A DNA stretch of 24,609 nucleotides from CAYNFH01 sp964396385 (GCA_964396385.1 CAYNFH010000085.1:1-24609), one strand, 5' to 3'; numbered from the stretch's first letter, positions 7,516 to 15,713 are shown. The notes: generated by a model from the sequence alone, not told the origin. Numbers and translations: made by a program.

Positions 7516-10500
7516 TGCGCCAGGCGCTCGATGGCCTCGGCGAGCTGGAGGCGGTAGGACCGGTAGTCGGAAAGGGGCCACTTGGCGTTGTGGTCGCGCT
7601 CGCCGAGCTTGAAGGAGGCGAGGCGCTGGTCCAGTAGCGCGCGGGCGGCCGGCGCGACCGGATGGTTTGGATGGGCCTTGAGGAGCCGGGAGAGGGTGAG
7701 CATGTAGCGGTAGTCGTCGATGCCGGCGCGGATGTCCCGGTCAAAGGAAATGGAGGGAATCAGCTCCCCGCGAGCGTTGGTGTCGCACCAGGCGTAGTCG
7801 TCTTCGCGGCAGTCCAGCGCGTAGTAGGGGTCGCCCGCGGCGGCGTTCCAGTGCCAGGAGAGCCGGAACTTCATGCCGTACTGGTGGGCGCACTTGAACA
7901 TATAGACGCCATACGTCCAGCGATTGCCGCCGTTGTAGAAGGCCCAATCGCCGCCGGCCTGATGGATGGCATGGACCGACTGCTCCGTATGAAGATTGAG
8001 GTTTGCGATGCGGAGAGCGCGGGCCAGGGCGAGGTGCGGGTCGTCCGGCTTGTCGGTTTCGACACTCGTCGCACCGGTGGTGAACACGTCCGGCGGCGTG
8101 GCTTCTCGCCAGGCCACGGCGTTGGCGACCGCGCGGGGAACTGCGTCTCCGAGGGGCTCGTCGCACAGATTGTAGGCGACCGGAAGCCAGCCCGCGGTCT
8201 TCGCGTGATCGTCCACTGCGGTCAGGATGGTGCGCAGGAAGTCCGTGTATTTGGAGAACCCGGCGGCGCGCATGGCTCCCTCGTCGACAAAGTAGTTGTC
8301 GAACCCTCCGATGCCGCCGTTGTAGTTAATGACCACGGATCGGAAGCCGGCGGCGGGGGCGTCCTGCATCTCCTGATCCGCCTGTGAGAAGTCGATGTCC
8401 GGCTTCTGGTCCTTCCAGCCGCGGATGTGGAGCGTCGGGATTCCGGAGAAGGTGGTACAGCCGTACTCCCGCATCTTCGCCAGACACTTGCGGAACATCT
8501 GCCGGTTATAATCGCGGGTGTCCTCGGCGTACCAGGGCAGGTCGATGCGGCTGCCCCAGGGGCCTGCGGGCACGTCCAGCTCGTCCAGAGGGGTGGAGAA
8601 GAGGCGCGCTTCCAGGTCCAGCGCGTCGGTACGGCCGTCCGCGAACCGCAGGCGGACTTCGCCGCGGTAGATGCCCGCGGCGACCTTGCGAGGCGCCGTC
8701 AGCGTGAGCCAGAAAGTGGTGGTGACGTCCTTCTTCAGCGGAGCCGAGGCGCGCGGGAGGATGAGGCGGGGAGCGATAGTGTAGACGGTGCCCTCCGATG
8801 TAACGCGCGTGAGCCGGTGGGAGACCACGCCGGACCGGAAGGCGCTCGCAGGGATCCGCTGTCCGGCGGGGCCGACTAGGTCCGACGCCGTGACGGTCAC
8901 GTGTCCCGAAGCTTTGAGCGCGCGAACGGAGAAGACGATAGGCTCCAACTGGCCGGCGGAGGCGAAGAGGGAGAGCTTGTGGGTGACCTCTTCGCGGCGG
9001 GGCACGCCGTTGACAGGCACGTCATCCATCCAGTCACGAGAGAACAGCACATAGCCGCGCGCCTGCTCCTGCGGCGTGAGCACCAGCGGTGGAATGACTC
9101 CTCTGAAATCGCGGTTGCCGTCCGGCAGCACCAGTTTGAAGTAGTTGTCGAAGTAGAATCGGCGGCGCGCGCGGAGGCTGTCCAGGTACTTGCGGCCCAA
9201 CTCCGCCTCTGAAGCAGGATAGATGACCAGCGCGGAGACGGAGTTGGCCCAGCTCTCACCAGAAAACTCCAGTGTGAGGCGTCCCCCGGTCACCTCCACG
9301 TCGAACTCCTTCTCGCGGAAGTAAGCGCGCTGGTACTTGTCGAAAGTGTTCTCTTCCGGCGAGTCCTCCACGTCCGCGAAGCGGAAGTACTTCATGAGGA
9401 AGCTCGGCAGGTCCATGGTGTCGTGCACCACCTCCACGCCGTTCGCCTTCACGGTGCGCTGCCGGTAGACCTGGTACTCGCCCCAGAAGCCGGACGGGCT
9501 GTCCAGGTTGAGAAAGACGTGGTAGCGGCCGTCCGGTAGATCCACTGCAAAGCCCCCGGACTCGATGCAGATGATGTTCTCATAGAGCGGGTCCGGCTGG
9601 AGCACGTCCATGGCACGCCAGATGTGGGCGTTCTGAAGGCCGAAACCTCGCCCGGCGGTGTAAGTGGTTGCGGGCGTTACGGCGGTGAAGCCCCGCAACG
9701 GGGGCGAGGTCCCCGGCCCGAAGGAGAAGGCGAGGAGGCCCGGCACGTGGACACGGTCGGCGGTCAGGTCCCGCTCCAGTCGCAGGTTGGCAAAGTAGAC
9801 GGGCGCTTTCGCCTCGCTCACGTTGATGGCGACCCGCGTAATGTGCGCCTTGTCCAGCGGGCGGCCCGGCCGGCTCTTCTCACCGACGTAGAGGTCGGTT
9901 GGGATGACGAGGGTGGACGCGCCGGGCGGCAGGACGGTGTTGTAGTTCACACGGGTCCAGTAGTCCGTGGTCGCCTGGTCGTGGACCTCGAAGTAGAGGG
10001 GCGCGGGGTCCCGGCCGGAGTTGTACACATCCGCCTTGAAGAAGTCGTAGCCGGACCAGTCTTGCGGGGCGTCCCAGAGGACGTAGCCGCTGTTTAGCTG
10101 GAGCGCAGCTCTGGCAGAAGGGGAGAAGGTGCTGCGGCCTTCCGAATCCCGAGCCGAGGGAGGCTCGGGCGGCCGCAGGGGAGCAGGGGCGAGCACAATG
10201 GCGGCGACGGTGGGGGAGCTGGGCTGGAAGGGCTCGAGGTCGCCTGGATGGAGATCGAGGAGGGGCTTGACGTCCGGGCCCGTGGCGGCGGGGGGCTGTG
10301 CGGCGACTAACGCGCCGCAAGCGTAGCAGCGGCCCCAGTCCGGCATGTTGCGGTACCCGCACTCCGGGCAGCGGACGGCGCGCGCCGTATCCAGTGAACC
10401 GGGTGGGGCGATGGGCTTCTCCTCCTGGCCCAGCGCCGGCCCATTGGTAAGCGGCGTGTCCGGCGGCACGCGGACCAGCTCCGCGTCATCCACCCAGAGC

Positions 10501-10979
10501 CGGCCCAGGCCCCAGAGGCCGATACGCGCCTGCACCTCCGCGCGCCTCGGTACGTTCTTGACGATCTCCAGCCGTGTCCAGCCGAAGTTGCCGCTCTTCT
10601 TGAGCGTGTGGTACTGGTCGTCGGCGAAGTTGACGTCCTCGCTAAAGCCGTACGGGCCCGCGCCGACGTCCAGCCCGCGGATGTAGCAAGCGAACCGGTA
10701 GCGGCCCGGTTCCAGGGTGACGGCCGGCGAGTAGAGCCGGATCTTGCCGCCCTGCGCGCCGACCATTTCCGCGCTGGTCTTGCCGGTGCGCGCGACCCGG
10801 CCGTTGCGGAACTCGGGCGAGCCCTCGAAGATCCAGCCGCTCCACTTTGCGAATGGAATGCCGAAGCGGTCTTTGGGCTTGGTCTCTTCGATGGAAGGGT
10901 CCGGAAGCAGGTTGGTCTGGGCGGAAACGCAGCGGGTCAGCAGCAGGAAGGCGAGAACGGCCAGGAATCGCGGACGCAT
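7512..10979 (-). CDS. large exported DUF4091/GH123-like glycoside hydrolase with internal zinc ribbon
   Basis: About 1155 residues, started at the ATG at 10977-10979 because AAGAGGAG lies 9 bases upstream and a clear signal peptide follows (MRPRFLAVLAFLLLTRCVSA). Residues roughly 22-170 look like a carbohydrate-binding-type beta sandwich. A zinc ribbon with Cys204, Cys207, Cys218 and Cys221 (CPEC...CYAC) follows in a Pro-rich linker. A second jelly-roll (LWDAPQDWSGYDFFKADVYNS onwards) and a malectin/lyase-like beta region precede the C-terminal catalytic-type barrel. The barrel carries SRIDLPWYAEDTRDYNRQMF and the acidic pair in YNLCDEPLG (Asp940-Glu941), placed as in GH123/DUF4091 enzymes, and ends in a helical repeat typical of DUF4091. 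The predicted role is hydrolysis of a glycan outside the cytoplasm; the substrate is unknown. A cytoplasmic-style zinc ribbon in an exported enzyme is unusual. Confidence 0.85.
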   Translation of the reverse strand: MRPRFLAVLAFLLLTRCVSAQTNLLPDPSIEETKPKDRFGIPFAKWSGWIFEGSPEFRNGRVARTGKTSAEMVGAQGGKIRLYSPAVTLEPGRYRFACYIRGLDVGAGPYGFSEDVNFADDQYHTLKKSGNFGWTRLEIVKNVPRRAEVQARIGLWGLGRLWVDDAELVRVPPDTPLTNGPALGQEEKPIAPPGSLDTARAVRCPECGYRNMPDWGRCYACGALVAAQPPAATGPDVKPLLDLHPGDLEPFQPSSPTVAAIVLAPAPLRPPEPPSARDSEGRSTFSPSARAALQLNSGYVLWDAPQDWSGYDFFKADVYNSGRDPAPLYFEVHDQATTDYWTRVNYNTVLPPGASTLVIPTDLYVGEKSRPGRPLDKAHITRVAINVSEAKAPVYFANLRLERDLTADRVHVPGLLAFSFGPGTSPPLRGFTAVTPATTYTAGRGFGLQNAHIWRAMDVLQPDPLYENIICIESGGFAVDLPDGRYHVFLNLDSPSGFWGEYQVYRQRTVKANGVEVVHDTMDLPSFLMKYFRFADVEDSPEENTFDKYQRAYFREKEFDVEVTGGRLTLEFSGESWANSVSALVIYPASEAELGRKYLDSLRARRRFYFDNYFKLVLPDGNRDFRGVIPPLVLTPQEQARGYVLFSRDWMDDVPVNGVPRREEVTHKLSLFASAGQLEPIVFSVRALKASGHVTVTASDLVGPAGQRIPASAFRSGVVSHRLTRVTSEGTVYTIAPRLILPRASAPLKKDVTTTFWLTLTAPRKVAAGIYRGEVRLRFADGRTDALDLEARLFSTPLDELDVPAGPWGSRIDLPWYAEDTRDYNRQMFRKCLAKMREYGCTTFSGIPTLHIRGWKDQKPDIDFSQADQEMQDAPAAGFRSVVINYNGGIGGFDNYFVDEGAMRAAGFSKYTDFLRTILTAVDDHAKTAGWLPVAYNLCDEPLGDAVPRAVANAVAWREATPPDVFTTGATSVETDKPDDPHLALARALRIANLNLHTEQSVHAIHQAGGDWAFYNGGNRWTYGVYMFKCAHQYGMKFRLSWHWNAAAGDPYYALDCREDDYAWCDTNARGELIPSISFDRDIRAGIDDYRYMLTLSRLLKAHPNHPVAPAARALLDQRLASFKLGERDHNAKWPLSDYRSYRLQLAEAIERLAH

Positions 10980-11035
10980 GCGGGCGGGCTCCTCTTGCGC
11001 GGAGTGGTGGGGCTTTGCCGCTCGATTCCACTGCA

Positions 11036-11313
11036 CGGAGGCGAATCCCTCCGCGGGGGCGTGTGGCGTTTACATGGTGGCGGCGCTGCCTGCGTCCTAG
11101 ATCAGGGATTGAAATCCCTGTCTGGAGACTACAGGCACTGAAGTGCCTGTCTGGAGATAATCGTCCTTCGGACGAGCGGTACGGACTCTCTCTTCCGGAA
11201 GAGAGATTCTGTTCCGGCTGTCCGCAGGACAGCTCTCTTCAGCCAGGGATTTCAATCCCTGGCTGCCGCTATCCGCAGGACAGCCCTTTGCCCACAGGGA
11301 CCGAGGTCCCTGT
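11036..11313. repeat. array of eight or nine small hairpins with TGAA/TTCA or GCA loops
   Basis: Between the DUF4091 gene and the rightward operon lie successive hairpins. Spans are 11103-11120 (CAGGGAT-TGAA-ATCCCTG), 11131-11150 (same loop, stem CAGGCAC), 11161-11175 (TTC loop), 11187-11206 (20-bp palindrome centred on CCGG), 11217-11233 (GCTGTCC-GCA-GGACAGC), 11240-11265 (12-bp stem, TTCA loop, reverse orientation), 11268-11284 (same GCA type, one mismatch) and 11294-11313 (9-bp stem around GA). A further CGGAGG/CCTCCG hairpin is at 11036-11053. The first two share an exact 29-base period and the trailing TCTGGAGA. Stem sequences differ but both arms change together, so pairing rather than sequence is conserved. 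Open frames on both strands here are by-products of the palindromes. Confidence 0.85.
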
Positions 11314-11316
11314 CGT

Positions 11317-11383
11317 ACCTCCAAATGGGCGCAGGACGCGCAACTTCCGTGGCGAAGCAGTGGCACAAGACGCGTTTGGAGGT
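11317..11383 (+). promoter_or_regulatory. inverted repeat able to sequester the operon's ribosome binding site
   Basis: ACCTCCAAA (11317-11325) is exactly complementary to TTTGGAGGT (11375-11383). The latter contains GGAGGT, the only Shine-Dalgarno sequence before the ATG at 11396, at a somewhat long spacing of 12 bases. In a transcript starting upstream of 11317 the two would pair across a 49-base loop and hide the site. No ligand-binding fold is recognisable. Confidence 0.4.
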
Positions 11384-11395
11384 CCCTAAACAACG

Positions 11396-12199
11396 ATGAC
11401 CAAAGATTCCCCTGATTGGCCCATCGGGTGCTTGTGCAGGCCGTGGAGCAGCTATAGCTTTGATGAGGCGCTAGACGGCATGAAGGCCGCCGGGTTCACG
11501 CTCACGGGCCTTATCGGAGGGCATGAGGGCGAGATGTTCACGCTGCCGGAGGCCACGCCCGAGTACCTGGAAGGGCTTAAGGACCGGATCGCGGCCAGGG
11601 GGCTGACGGCCAACGTGACAGCGCTACGGTTCGAGCATGGTGCGAGGCCGGAGGATTCCATGCCGGACGTGCGGCGGCAGATCGACAATGCCGCGCGGCT
11701 GGGGCTGCCAAGCATCATGACCTTCGGCGTCCACAACCCGGCGCACTTCGAGAGCTTCTACAGTCTGATGGCGCTGGCCGCTCCGTACGCAGCGGATAAG
11801 GGGCTGCAGCTCGTCACCAAACCGCACGGCGGGGTCACCGCCACGGGCCGCGACATGCTGCGGTGCATCGAGCGCGTGAACCATCCCAACTTCCGCATCT
11901 GGTACGACGCGGGGAACATCATCCACTACACGAGCCGGGATCCGGTCGAGGAGCTCGCCCCCATCGCGGAGTACGTCACCGGGTTCTGCGCGAAGGACTG
12001 CGCGCAGGAGAAGGGCGACGTGATGATCGCCTTTGGCACGGGCAAGGTGGACTTCCGGGCGGTCTTCCGCGCCATGAAGCAGGCCGGATTCGCCGGGCCG
12101 GTGATGATAGAGTGCTGCCGGCCCGGCACGCCGCCAGAGCTCATCGAGAACACGCGCGCCAACGCGGAATTCCTGCGGCGCGCATTTGATGAGGGTTAG
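11396..12199 (+). CDS. sugar phosphate isomerase/epimerase-like TIM barrel protein
   Basis: A 267-residue protein of the AP-endonuclease-2/xylose-isomerase-like TIM barrel superfamily. Family features visible are the start IGCLCRPWSSYSFDEALDGM, the second strand ending in GGHEGEMF, KPHGGVTATG at the strand-5 metal site, WYDAGNIIHYT with its metal-binding Asp, KD near residue 199, and the terminal-strand motif PVMIECC, whose Glu normally binds the metal. These enzymes isomerise or epimerise keto-sugars or inosose derivatives; the substrate cannot be told. It is cytoplasmic and the first gene of an operon. Its 3' end is followed closely or overlapped by the nitrilase gene. The start is the ATG at 11396, preceded by GGAGGT at 11378-11383. 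Confidence 0.85.
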   Translation: MTKDSPDWPIGCLCRPWSSYSFDEALDGMKAAGFTLTGLIGGHEGEMFTLPEATPEYLEGLKDRIAARGLTANVTALRFEHGARPEDSMPDVRRQIDNAARLGLPSIMTFGVHNPAHFESFYSLMALAAPYAADKGLQLVTKPHGGVTATGRDMLRCIERVNHPNFRIWYDAGNIIHYTSRDPVEELAPIAEYVTGFCAKDCAQEKGDVMIAFGTGKVDFRAVFRAMKQAGFAGPVMIECCRPGTPPELIENTRANAEFLRRAFDEG

Positions 12200-12209
12200 C
12201 GAGACGATC

Positions 12210-13073
12210 ATGGGTGCGGGACGAATCACGCTGGCCGGCGCGCAGTTTGCCGGACTGAGAGGCGAGAAGGAGCGCAACACAGCCGTCGCCGAGCGGATGA
12301 TCCGCCGGGCCGCCGGCATGGGTGCTCAGATCGTCCTCACACCGGAAGTGGTACTCACGGGATTCGTTGGCGGACTGGCGGAGCGAGAGATGGCCGAGCC
12401 CATCCCGGGTCCCAGCGTGGAGCGGTTCGGCGCGCTGGCTCAGGAGCTGGGCGTCTATGTTCTGGTAGGACTCTCAGAGCTGCGCGACGGCCAGGTCTAC
12501 AACGCGATTGCGGTCCTGAACCGGTCCGGATCGCTGATGGGCGTAATGCGGAAGGTCCACATCAACAAGTATGAGACCGGCGGCGGTTGGCGCAACGGCT
12601 CCGAATTGCCCGTCTGGCGCTTTGAGACAGATTCCGGGTGGATGACGGCGGGCGTAATGATCTGCTACGACCGCGAGGTGCCGGAAGCCGCCCGACTGTT
12701 GATGCTCCAGGGAGCGGAAGTCATCTTCAACCCTCTGGCGTGCGACTGCCCGACAGCAGACATCCACCGCTGCCTTTTGCGCACGCGCGCGTTCGAAAAC
12801 GAGCTCCACATTCTGGTGGTGAACCACGCCGCGCCGCGCGAAAACGGCCACAGCATGGCCATCAACGCATCTGGCGACATCGAGCAGGAGCTGGGCGAAG
12901 AGCCCGGAATCCTGCTTCATGAGGTGGATCTGGACGCGCTCAATCGGCTCCATTCGGACGGAATCTATGGCCTGCATCACCGCCGTCCTGAGCTGTATGG
13001 CCCGCTGACTGATCCACACGGCCAGCTCCATCCACCCGACGCGAATCTTCCATGCAGAGATCAGCTCAGGTAA
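12210..13073 (+). CDS. carbon-nitrogen hydrolase (nitrilase superfamily)
   Basis: About 287 residues. The Glu-Lys-Cys triad is complete: Glu46 in LTPEVVLTGF, Lys115 in MRKVHI and Cys152 in VMICYDREVPE. The conserved NPLAC, RTRAFEN and VVNHAA segments follow. Such enzymes hydrolyse amides, carbamoyl groups or nitriles, releasing ammonia. The start used is the ATG at 12210, just before RITLAGAQF, where family members begin; GAGGG at 12191-12195 is distant (14 bases). An in-frame ATG at 12189 would overlap the preceding gene by 11 bases and is possible. The gene sits inside a compact operon with an isomerase-like barrel and a glycosidase, which points to a substrate with a C-N bond on or near a sugar, although this is only inference. 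Confidence 0.88.
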   Translation: MGAGRITLAGAQFAGLRGEKERNTAVAERMIRRAAGMGAQIVLTPEVVLTGFVGGLAEREMAEPIPGPSVERFGALAQELGVYVLVGLSELRDGQVYNAIAVLNRSGSLMGVMRKVHINKYETGGGWRNGSELPVWRFETDSGWMTAGVMICYDREVPEAARLLMLQGAEVIFNPLACDCPTADIHRCLLRTRAFENELHILVVNHAAPRENGHSMAINASGDIEQELGEEPGILLHEVDLDALNRLHSDGIYGLHHRRPELYGPLTDPHGQLHPPDANLPCRDQLR

Positions 13074-14380
13074 CCGTCTCTTTTGGGGAGCGATTGGGGC
13101 CGATGCAAATGGAGCAGATGGCCCTGGGACAGGGCGGCCTGTCGGATGAGCCGATGTGGGACGGCCGGATCGCTGAGGTCCGGGCGCTGCGGCCCGCCAT
13201 CATCCGCCTCTTCATCCAGGAGTACTTCCGCCTGCTGCCGGAGCGCGGGAAGTACCAGTTCGACACCCTCGACCGCTCCGTAAGCACCATCCTCCGCACA
13301 GGCGCGAAGCCGCTCATGTGCATCTGCTTCAAGCCGCGAGTGCTGTTTCCGCAGGTGGACCAGACCGTGGTCGAGCCAGAGGACTACGGCGAATGGGAGC
13401 AGCTCATCGAGGCACTGGTCGCGCACTACAGAGAGCGCGGCGCCGGCATCCGCTACTGGGAGGTGGCCAACGAGCCGGACATCGGCGAGGACGGCGGCTG
13501 TCCTTACCTGTTCCAGCCGGAAAGCTACGGGCGCTATTACGCACATACGGCGGCGGCCGTGCTTCGGGCGGACCCGCAGGCACGCGTGGGCGGGCCGGCG
13601 CTGGCGGGGGTGCGGTCGCCCATCTTACCGGCGCTGCTGGAAGCGTGCGAGAGGGAGGGCCTTCCTCTGCACTTCGTTTCCTGGCACATCTACAACAGCG
13701 ATCCGGCCGCCGTCAGGGAGACGATTACCTACGCGAAGGAGCTCTTAGCGCAGCACCCCGGGCTCCGCCCGGAGACGTTCCTGGACGAGTGGAATATGGA
13801 CCTCACCAACCCGCCCCCGGACCCGCGCTTCCAGCCATGCTATGTGCTGGAGACCGTGTGGCAGATGAAGGAGGCCGGTCTGGACTGGTCGTGCTACTAC
13901 CACATCCGGGATTACCAGGTGGACCGCGATCAGATGTCGGAGTTTATGTCGCCGAAGGGGGCGGCCTTCATGGCGCGCTGGTGGAACAACATGCCGCAGT
14001 TCGACGGGCTGTTCGACTACACGAACCAGGTTCGGCCCGCCTACTACGCGTTCAAGCTGCTGGCGCGGCTGCAGGGCGAGCGGCTGCGCGTGACCTCCTC
14101 CGATCCGGCCGTCAACGGGTTTGGAGCGCGCGATGAGGCGGGGCGGCTGGAGACGGTGCTGCTGTGGAACTTCTCACCGGAGCCGGTACACGTGGATCTA
14201 ACGCTGGAGGAGCTGCCGGCGGATTCCCGGATGCGCCATGTTACGCTGGATGCCCTCTCCGCCAGAAGCGATGAGAACGCCCGCCTCTGCCCGGACCCCT
14301 ACGAGCGCCTCGTTGCCGGCACGCACCGGCTGCTCGTGGCTCTGGACCCCTACGGAATCCAGTTCTGGTCGTTTGAGTGA
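13052..14380 (+). CDS. GH39-like (clan GH-A) glycoside hydrolase
   Basis: A 442-residue protein with a (beta/alpha)8 barrel in the normal clan GH-A order. The early strand AIIRLFIQEYFRLLP is followed by PLMCICFKPR, then RYWEVANEPDIG with acid/base Glu141 after strand 4, HFVSWHIYN, and FLDEWNMDL with nucleophile Glu246 after strand 7. A C-terminal beta-sandwich (VLLWNFSPEPVHVDLTLEEL onwards) closes the protein. Beta-xylosidases and iduronidases of GH39 have this layout. No signal peptide is evident, so it probably acts in the cytoplasm on an imported or internally made glycoside. It overlaps the 3' end of the nitrilase gene by 22 bases and has no clear Shine-Dalgarno sequence, which suggests translational coupling. 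Confidence 0.85.
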   Translation: MQRSAQVTVSFGERLGPMQMEQMALGQGGLSDEPMWDGRIAEVRALRPAIIRLFIQEYFRLLPERGKYQFDTLDRSVSTILRTGAKPLMCICFKPRVLFPQVDQTVVEPEDYGEWEQLIEALVAHYRERGAGIRYWEVANEPDIGEDGGCPYLFQPESYGRYYAHTAAAVLRADPQARVGGPALAGVRSPILPALLEACEREGLPLHFVSWHIYNSDPAAVRETITYAKELLAQHPGLRPETFLDEWNMDLTNPPPDPRFQPCYVLETVWQMKEAGLDWSCYYHIRDYQVDRDQMSEFMSPKGAAFMARWWNNMPQFDGLFDYTNQVRPAYYAFKLLARLQGERLRVTSSDPAVNGFGARDEAGRLETVLLWNFSPEPVHVDLTLEELPADSRMRHVTLDALSARSDENARLCPDPYERLVAGTHRLLVALDPYGIQFWSFE

Positions 14381-14499
14381 GGGAGTGCGGGCATGCTGAT
14401 ACAGAGTAGCTCGGCAGGTGCCTCGCGCTCCCTATCATGGCGGCTGAGTGCGCTAGTCTGTAATTCCCTGGCCAAGGTACTGAGAAAGACTCCGTTGCA

Positions 14500-15549
14500 A
14501 TGACATATCCGAATCGCTCAGCATATGTGAAGTCGCCGTGGCAGTTTGAAGTGCGCGATAACCCGGTGCTGGAGCCGGGACCGGGGCAGGTGGTGGTTGA
14601 CGTGGGGGCCTGCAGCCTGTGCGGCACGGACCTGCACATCGCCCACAACCAGGCGCGGGATTGGCAGCCGTTTGGGCATGAGATCGCGGGCGTGGTGCGG
14701 GCGGTGGGGCCGGACATCACGCGGCTGCGGCCGGGGCACCGGGTCGCGCTGGACTGCAACGCGGCGTGCGGCAAGTGCGACGCCTGTACGCCCAAGCCGC
14801 TCGGCCGCGGCCGGCCGGAGCTGTGTCCCAACGCGGTGAGCTTCTGGGGCTCGCCAACCATGGGATTTGGGGACCGGCTGCTGACGCCTCACCAGAACGT
14901 GATGCCGATCCCGGATTCGCTGCCCTTCGACGTGGCCTGCCTCACCGAGCCGCTGGGCGTCTCCATGGAGCTGGTGAAGGCGGCGGAGGTGGGACCGGGC
15001 GATCACGTGCTGGTGGTGGGACCGGGGCCCCTGGGGCTGATGGCGGTGTTCCTGGCGCGCCGCGCCGGAGCGGAGCGGGTCTATCTGGCGGGGTTCTCCT
15101 ACGTGCCGAACCGGCTGGAGGCAGGGCGTGCGCTGGGGGCGGATGCTATCATCCGCATCGACGAGACGCCTCTCTGCTCCTATGATTTCGGCCGGCAGCC
15201 GGACAAGGTGCTCTCCACCGCGCCTCCGGCCACCCTGCCGGAGTCCATCGCCGTCGCGGCGCTGGGCGGGACGGTGAGCTACATCGGCATCGCGTGGGAC
15301 GAGACGCGGAACATCCAGGTGGACGCGGACTACGTGCACTTCCGCAAGCTCACCCTACGGGGGGCGCACCCGTGCCCCGGGATGAACGCGCCGGAGTGCG
15401 TGTCCATCCTTACGCACTCGCCGGAGCTGGCCCAGACGCTCGTGACGCACCGCTTCACACTGGACGAGCTTCCCGCCATGATGCAGTACGCGAGGGATGA
15501 ACGCGCCGGGGTGATCAAGGCCGTGATGGAGAATCCTGGAACCGAGTGA
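14500..15549 (+). CDS. zinc-dependent medium-chain alcohol/polyol dehydrogenase
   Basis: A 349-residue MDR-superfamily enzyme. Catalytic zinc ligands are visible as Cys41 in CSLCGTDLH and His60-Glu61 in FGHEIAG. A structural-zinc lobe follows with Cys90, Cys93, Cys96 and Cys109 (plus Cys86); the last spacing is longer than the usual C-X2-C-X2-C-X7-C. The Rossmann fold carries LVVGPGPLGLMAVFLARRAG near residue 170. It should oxidise a polyol or sugar alcohol with NAD(P). It follows the GH39-like gene by 119 bases, in which I see no terminator, so it is probably the last gene of the same operon. The ribosome binding site (GAGAAAGA) is weak. The specific substrate is not deducible. Confidence 0.88.
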   Translation: MTYPNRSAYVKSPWQFEVRDNPVLEPGPGQVVVDVGACSLCGTDLHIAHNQARDWQPFGHEIAGVVRAVGPDITRLRPGHRVALDCNAACGKCDACTPKPLGRGRPELCPNAVSFWGSPTMGFGDRLLTPHQNVMPIPDSLPFDVACLTEPLGVSMELVKAAEVGPGDHVLVVGPGPLGLMAVFLARRAGAERVYLAGFSYVPNRLEAGRALGADAIIRIDETPLCSYDFGRQPDKVLSTAPPATLPESIAVAALGGTVSYIGIAWDETRNIQVDADYVHFRKLTLRGAHPCPGMNAPECVSILTHSPELAQTLVTHRFTLDELPAMMQYARDERAGVIKAVMENPGTE

Positions 15550-15562
15550 GCGCAAGCTTCGC

Positions 15563-15713
15563 GCCGGGAGGTGAAATCTCCCGGCTAGTTGCAGCCGCCC
15601 TGCGGGCGGAAGGCACACCCTGCCTCACTTCAGAGCTTCTGTTGCAGCCAACTCGTCGCCGTACCGCCCGTCCGAGGGACTGTTCTCTCTGGCCGGGTAG
15701 TTCACTGCCCGGC
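15563..15713. repeat. hairpin repeat block between convergent genes, entering the 3' end of the glycosidase gene
   Basis: At least three hairpins are clear: 15563-15585 (GCCGGGAG/CTCCCGGC around GTGAAAT), 15595-15609 (CCGCCC-TGC-GGGCGG) and 15692-15713 (GCCGGGTAGT-TC-ACTGCCCGGC, one G.U pair). AGGCA/TGCCT (15611-15625) is a weaker one. Loops TGAA, TTCA and TGC (the reverse of GCA) match those at 11036-11313. The last hairpin lies inside the coding sequence of the minus-strand glycosidase, where it encodes part of an unusual tail. The first two may also serve as transcript ends for the converging genes. Confidence 0.65.

Noticed and set aside
11103..11313. CRISPR array
   Set aside because: Only two units share a period; the repeats are self-palindromic with variable stems and there are no uniform repeats with unique spacers.
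10847..11393. Open reading frames on both strands over the hairpin array (180 and 98 residues)
   Set aside because: They arise from the palindromes; repeated segments such as GFQSL/GLKSL reflect hairpin units, with no start signal or family.
15563..15609. Bidirectional intrinsic terminator
   Set aside because: Stems are strong but no T-tract follows on either strand; kept as part of the repeat block with a possible termination role.
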